This document shows positions 60,448-64,000 of a DNA stretch of 64,000 bases, piece after piece (within the stretch, counting starts at the first letter, position 1; every line of letters begins with the position of its first letter). The DNA comes from Physcia stellaris (lineage: Eukaryota > Ascomycota > Lecanoromycetes > Caliciales > Physciaceae). The notes beneath the pieces were generated by a model that was given only the letters and a program-made list of their open reading frames with translations, searched no databases and had not been told where the DNA came from. The DNA is taken from contig JABSSW010000020.1 of the NCBI GenBank assembly GCA_018902385.1, forward strand, positions 62,001 through 126,000. The letters run 5' to 3'. The position numbers and the translations under genes are program-made.

Positions 60448-62296
60448 AGTCTATCAGTCGCAGTAGGGTAGCAGTAGATAACGCAGTGTAAGTTTGCAAC
60501 CCTGTTTTTGCAACTAATTAAGAATTTATCAGTCTGGCCTCAAAGTAATAAGAGACGTATTTAAGGCTTTGGCCATGGACTGCAAGGCTCCAACGAAGCT
60601 CGCTGGCTGTGGGACCCTCGAGATATCTCACTTCACAGCTCACAAGGCGGAGCGGAGCCCGGCCTAGAGAACTCTGCTGGCCAATAGTTCTTTCTGGAAC
60701 TTAATTCATGTGAAGCCCAGAAAGCCGTTGAGCCACTTCTCGTACGGTGGCGCTTGACGCCCCATCTACGGACTTTACACTAACCTATGATACTTATTGA
60801 TATGGGCATTACCATGAATATTACACAGCCACTCGCCTTGCCAAGGTATCAGCCCATCGAATCATCGCAATTCCTTCCATGAAAAAGTACGACTGTGGGA
60901 AATGTGGATTCATAATCAGCTACCAAAGAAACGCTGAATCTAGAAGAGAGTGGCTAGTGCCATACCACCACCGCTGTGCGACCCCCGAACGGGTCATTTG
61001 ACACCATCAGTTTCTTATCATCTCATAGAAGCCGAGGACTTGATTATTCTGCAAGTTCTGCATCCTGGTTCAGCATCCTGGAGACGGCAGGAACTTAGAT
61101 ATCTGCCATGAGTTTCGAACAGGATCGAAGGCTCATAGATCTTGACATTTGATTTCAGACAATGGATTGATGACTCTACCGAGGGTTTGAAAAGCGTGAA
61201 TACCTTTGGGTTTTTGTATACTGCTCGCCAGAGATCTGCAGAAACCTTCCCCATGATGGAAAGTCCCTAGAGTAACTTTACCACTATGGAAGGTGATACG
61301 GGAGCATGGGCGCTCAAAAACGAGCTGGATGCGATCTAAAAATCATAAAATGGAACCAATTGGTAAGTATGAAGGACATCGAAACGGGCTAAAGGCCGGA
61401 GAGGCCCCCGCCATCGATGGCTCTCAACTTCTCGACTGACGGCAAGCAGCCAGCGATGGTACCATTTTGCTGGCGGTGTCAGCACGAGTGAGACATCAAG
61501 CCCCCAATGGTGTATCGAGATGTCTGACTTCCCCTCATTTGCTCCTGCACGGTAGCGGAGCCGTTCACGATAACACAGCTCCAAGGATGCCCTGAGTTCA
61601 GTTGCTATCCCTTCAATAATGAAGGATGAACAAACTCTAGCTGGAGAGCCGAGCGACGTTGCTGTCGACTCAGGCGCTTAATGGATTACAGACAGGGGGT
61701 CCTGAGGAGCAAATATAGAATGCCAAGGCCTCGGATGTCCGCCACCTCTCATCTCTCGCTGTCGCTTCAACATCGACACTCTAGCCGCCGTCAGGGGCAA
61801 TCACCGATCTACTGTCGAGCCAATGAACTAATTCTATACCCACCTGTACGGATACTGTACATATGACGGCAATTCTCATAGTGCACATAGCCAGGACCCT
61901 GTCGACGCTGCACCAACCGTTAAGATTGCGCGCGCCTACGACCACTGTCATTAACCTTCTACTTCCTTCGATCATCGCTGATTCGACGCCATCACGGAAG
62001 ATTGCCTGTCTGGTCCAGGCGTCTAATCATCTGCATATTTAGGACAATTCGCATGCACAATGGCATGGCGCCTTGCATACTGAACTTGTAGAACGATCGA
62101 TGGTTGGATGGAAGACGGCAGAGCTCCCGATATATTTAGTTTCGGACGACTATCATGAAATTGCATCTTCCATATATGGCTCTACACTCTCGTGTCTGTT
62201 TCAATGCCTCAGTATCATTCTTGTTTGGAAGTCATTCCATCACTTTAATTGACCGACGCTGGTATAACGTCTTCGTCGCCCCCTTCAATTATCATA
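60448..62296. other. Intergenic, no gene recognised
   Basis: About 1.85 kb between the divergent CCCH and four-TM genes. Frames are short and without domains. Confidence 0.45.
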
Positions 62297-63092
62297 ATGT
62301 CTTTCGATCCTCCCCCAACCTCTGCTGAGCAGGCACCAAAAAAACCACATTTATCAATCTTTCGATTCTCATCCTTCCGCCAAACCGCAAGCTTTGAACC
62401 TCCCCCATACTCTCCTAATGATCTATACGCGGAGAGAAACCAGAAGCTTGCTGGTTATCTCCAGTGGGCCCGCATTGCCCTTTCTGCTGTTACATTTATT
62501 GTTGGGGTCGTCATCATAGGCTGTATAGGAAGCTCTCTTCAATCATACTCCTCCACTCGCCTGGACTCTCAATACCTCCTTCCATTATGGCCCTCAACCG
62601 TCGATCTCCGTCCTACACACACTATACTAGCATGCGGAGTCATTGTCACATCCTTTAGTCTAATATACTTAATCGCCGCTCTCGCTCCCACTGTAAGCTG
62701 CCCGCCCTTGCCTATTACTGAGTGTTGATACTGACTCAAGCCAGCCCAGGCCTAAGCTCCGACTCCTTAACATTATTTCCACTCTCTTAGCCTTCCTGGC
62801 CCTCTTCACCACAATCTTCACAACCGTTTTCGCTTCCAGCATCACGTCTCATCTAGCCGACAGCATCGATACCGGATCTCTCATGTCCTGGACTTGTAAA
62901 TGGTCTAGCTATGAAGACATTGCCCCGATGAACTTCGTCAAGATCTGTACTCAGACTACTGTTGGCTCGGACTTGGTAATTTTCTTGATAATAGCCGAAG
63001 TCCTAGGTGTGGGTATCAGTGCCTGGGGCTGGTGGATCGAAGCAAGGATAAGGAAGGAGGGGAATGAAAAAGGACATGCGATTGCTGTCTAG
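62297..63092 (+). CDS. Four-helix membrane protein of unknown function
   Basis: Exons 62297-62692 and 62745-63092 give 247 residues. A hydrophilic Pro-rich N-terminus (FDPPPTSAEQAPKKP, FEPPPYSPNDLY) precedes four helices: ARIALSAVTFIVGVVIIGCI, TILACGVIVTSFSLIYLIAAL, LLNIISTLLAFLALFTTIFTT, and VIFLIIAEVLGVGISAWGWW. The loop between helices 3 and 4 has two Cys (SWTCKWSSYE..FVKICTQ) that could form an external disulfide. PPPY near the N-terminus is a possible WW-domain/Rsp5 adaptor site. The layout resembles fungal MARVEL/tetraspan proteins, but I would not assign it. The intron uses acceptor AAGCCAG (62744) to keep frame. Confidence 0.75.
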
Positions 63093-63547
63093 AACGTAGT
63101 AGTACGGACTAGTATGTTGCTTCACAGCAGCATGAAGCTATATACGAGCTGCAGATAACTCGGGATTGGAAGCATGGACATTGAAGCTGCAGGCTGGCCG
63201 GTTAGCTTGTATGAGTAATGTATTATGGCGACCCATAGGATGCGATAGTCCTTTGATAATGGAATAATAAATCCTTATGCTTTAAAAAGTTTGAATCATG
63301 TTTGCTTTGTGGTACCATTGAGATCTGGTATTTCACAACCCGAGCTGGTGATGTTTTGACGCGTTCGGAATAGCTCTGTAATGCCAAGGACGGATATCCA
63401 CGTTCAAGTGTTCGAATTCGCACACATCACCGTAGTGATGCGAACATCATGAATCGTTGCAAGCTCGACTGATTCTAGGCTATGAGCGTTGGATCATTGC
63501 GAGAGCAACTCCCATTATTATCCCATACCTTCGCCGTCCCCCATGCA
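63093..63547. other. Intergenic spacer
   Basis: About 450 bases of downstream and promoter DNA with no coding signal beyond short frames. Confidence 0.5.
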
Positions 63548-64000
63548 ATGGCGGCCCTCGTTCCAACCCTCGATCCCAATGCATCAGGCTCTGACACTGA
63601 CGACAGCGACTTTGCTACCTCCGACTCATATGGCTCAGACTACGAATCGTCTTCCTCAGAACCATCTGCCTTACGCCCGAAACCAAAAGGCGATAATGGC
63701 CATGCTGAAGAAGCATTAGCGTCAGGCGACGAAGGCATTGTGGAGTCCGGCAAACGGAAGAGGAAAAGGAAACACAAGAAGAATCATAGGGTTAAAGCCA
63801 GAGACTGGCAAGGCGCAGGTGAGCTTGGAGATGAGGACGAAGAGGGATATGAGGCGGAGGAAGGTGTTGGGGTCAGGTTGAGAAGAAGAAGGGAGGGAAG
63901 GGCGGAGCGGTGTGTCACCTCTATCCTATCAATGAATACTGCACTAAAACCTGGTTACTGATTCGTGCGTCGCGGCTGACTAGAGAGACCAAGACGAAAT
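63548..64000 (+). CDS. Charged, probably nuclear protein, 5' part only
   Basis: ATG 63548 starts a frame rich in Ser/Asp/Glu (GSDTDDSDFATSDSYGSDY), followed by a strong basic nuclear-localisation-like cluster (GKRKRKRKHKKNHR) and an acidic patch (GDEDEEGYEAEEG). An upstream in-frame ATG at 63482 is possible, but the later one begins the conserved-looking acidic part. A GT-AG intron is likely at 63910-63983 (GCG|GTGTGT to GACTAG with CTGAC branch), after which the frame runs off the window (ERETKTK). The stop at 63959 lies inside that intron. The acidic-basic head suits chromatin or transcription factors; no domain is visible yet. Confidence 0.6.

Overview
The window comes from a filamentous ascomycete (Pezizomycotina). 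Most genes carry short GT-AG introns of about 45-130 bases with CTRAY-like branch sites. The protein families are typical of that group: a PTH11-like receptor, an Mtr-type amino acid permease, a GAF hybrid histidine kinase, a GMC oxidoreductase, a GPI-anchored cupredoxin, and the DUF7923/CCCH and DUF2293 families. The class cannot be decided from this sequence.

Layout. A secreted-protein gene runs off the left edge (1-565). Bases 1741-14745 are one AT-rich block. I read it as a single 13-kb inserted DNA element, because it is flanked by the 8-base direct repeat CCAGATGG and has short inverted ends TTGTCTC/GAGACAA. Inside are decayed minus-strand traces of a DUF6589-like protein and a RecQ-type helicase. 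From 15.3 to 52.3 kb the window is gene-bearing: aquaporin, a zone of weak or decayed small genes (17-19.4 kb), GMC oxidoreductase, sugar transporter, hybrid histidine kinase, DUF2293 protein, BTB protein, Mtr-like permease, MIF/tautomerase-like protein, PTH11-like membrane protein, a small FNADG-repeat protein, CENP-X, a GPI cupredoxin and Mis12. A second AT-rich block (52409-56118) is a short, broken LTR retrotransposon with two 221-base LTRs. A DUF7923-CCCH protein, a four-TM protein and the 5' end of a charged nuclear-looking protein follow.

The most unusual signal is mutational. Both AT-rich blocks have lost C before C or T, and G after A or G, while CpA, CpG and TpG are kept. Internal repeat copies with different mutation loads show the direction: C-to-T at CpY and G-to-A at RpG. 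This is RIP-like but not the usual CpA type. In both elements the outermost roughly 100 bases or more at each end are spared. Frames inside the blocks stay long but have essentially no Gly, Pro or Trp.

Several host genes (sugar transporter twice, histidine kinase, DUF2293, FNADG protein) are each one base short at a C run (C4, or C3 in the FNADG gene) for every break. This suggests assembly homopolymer errors, or else real decay. The other multi-exon models close exactly in frame. No operon-like organisation is expected or seen. CENP-X and Mis12, both kinetochore proteins, lie within 4 kb of each other.
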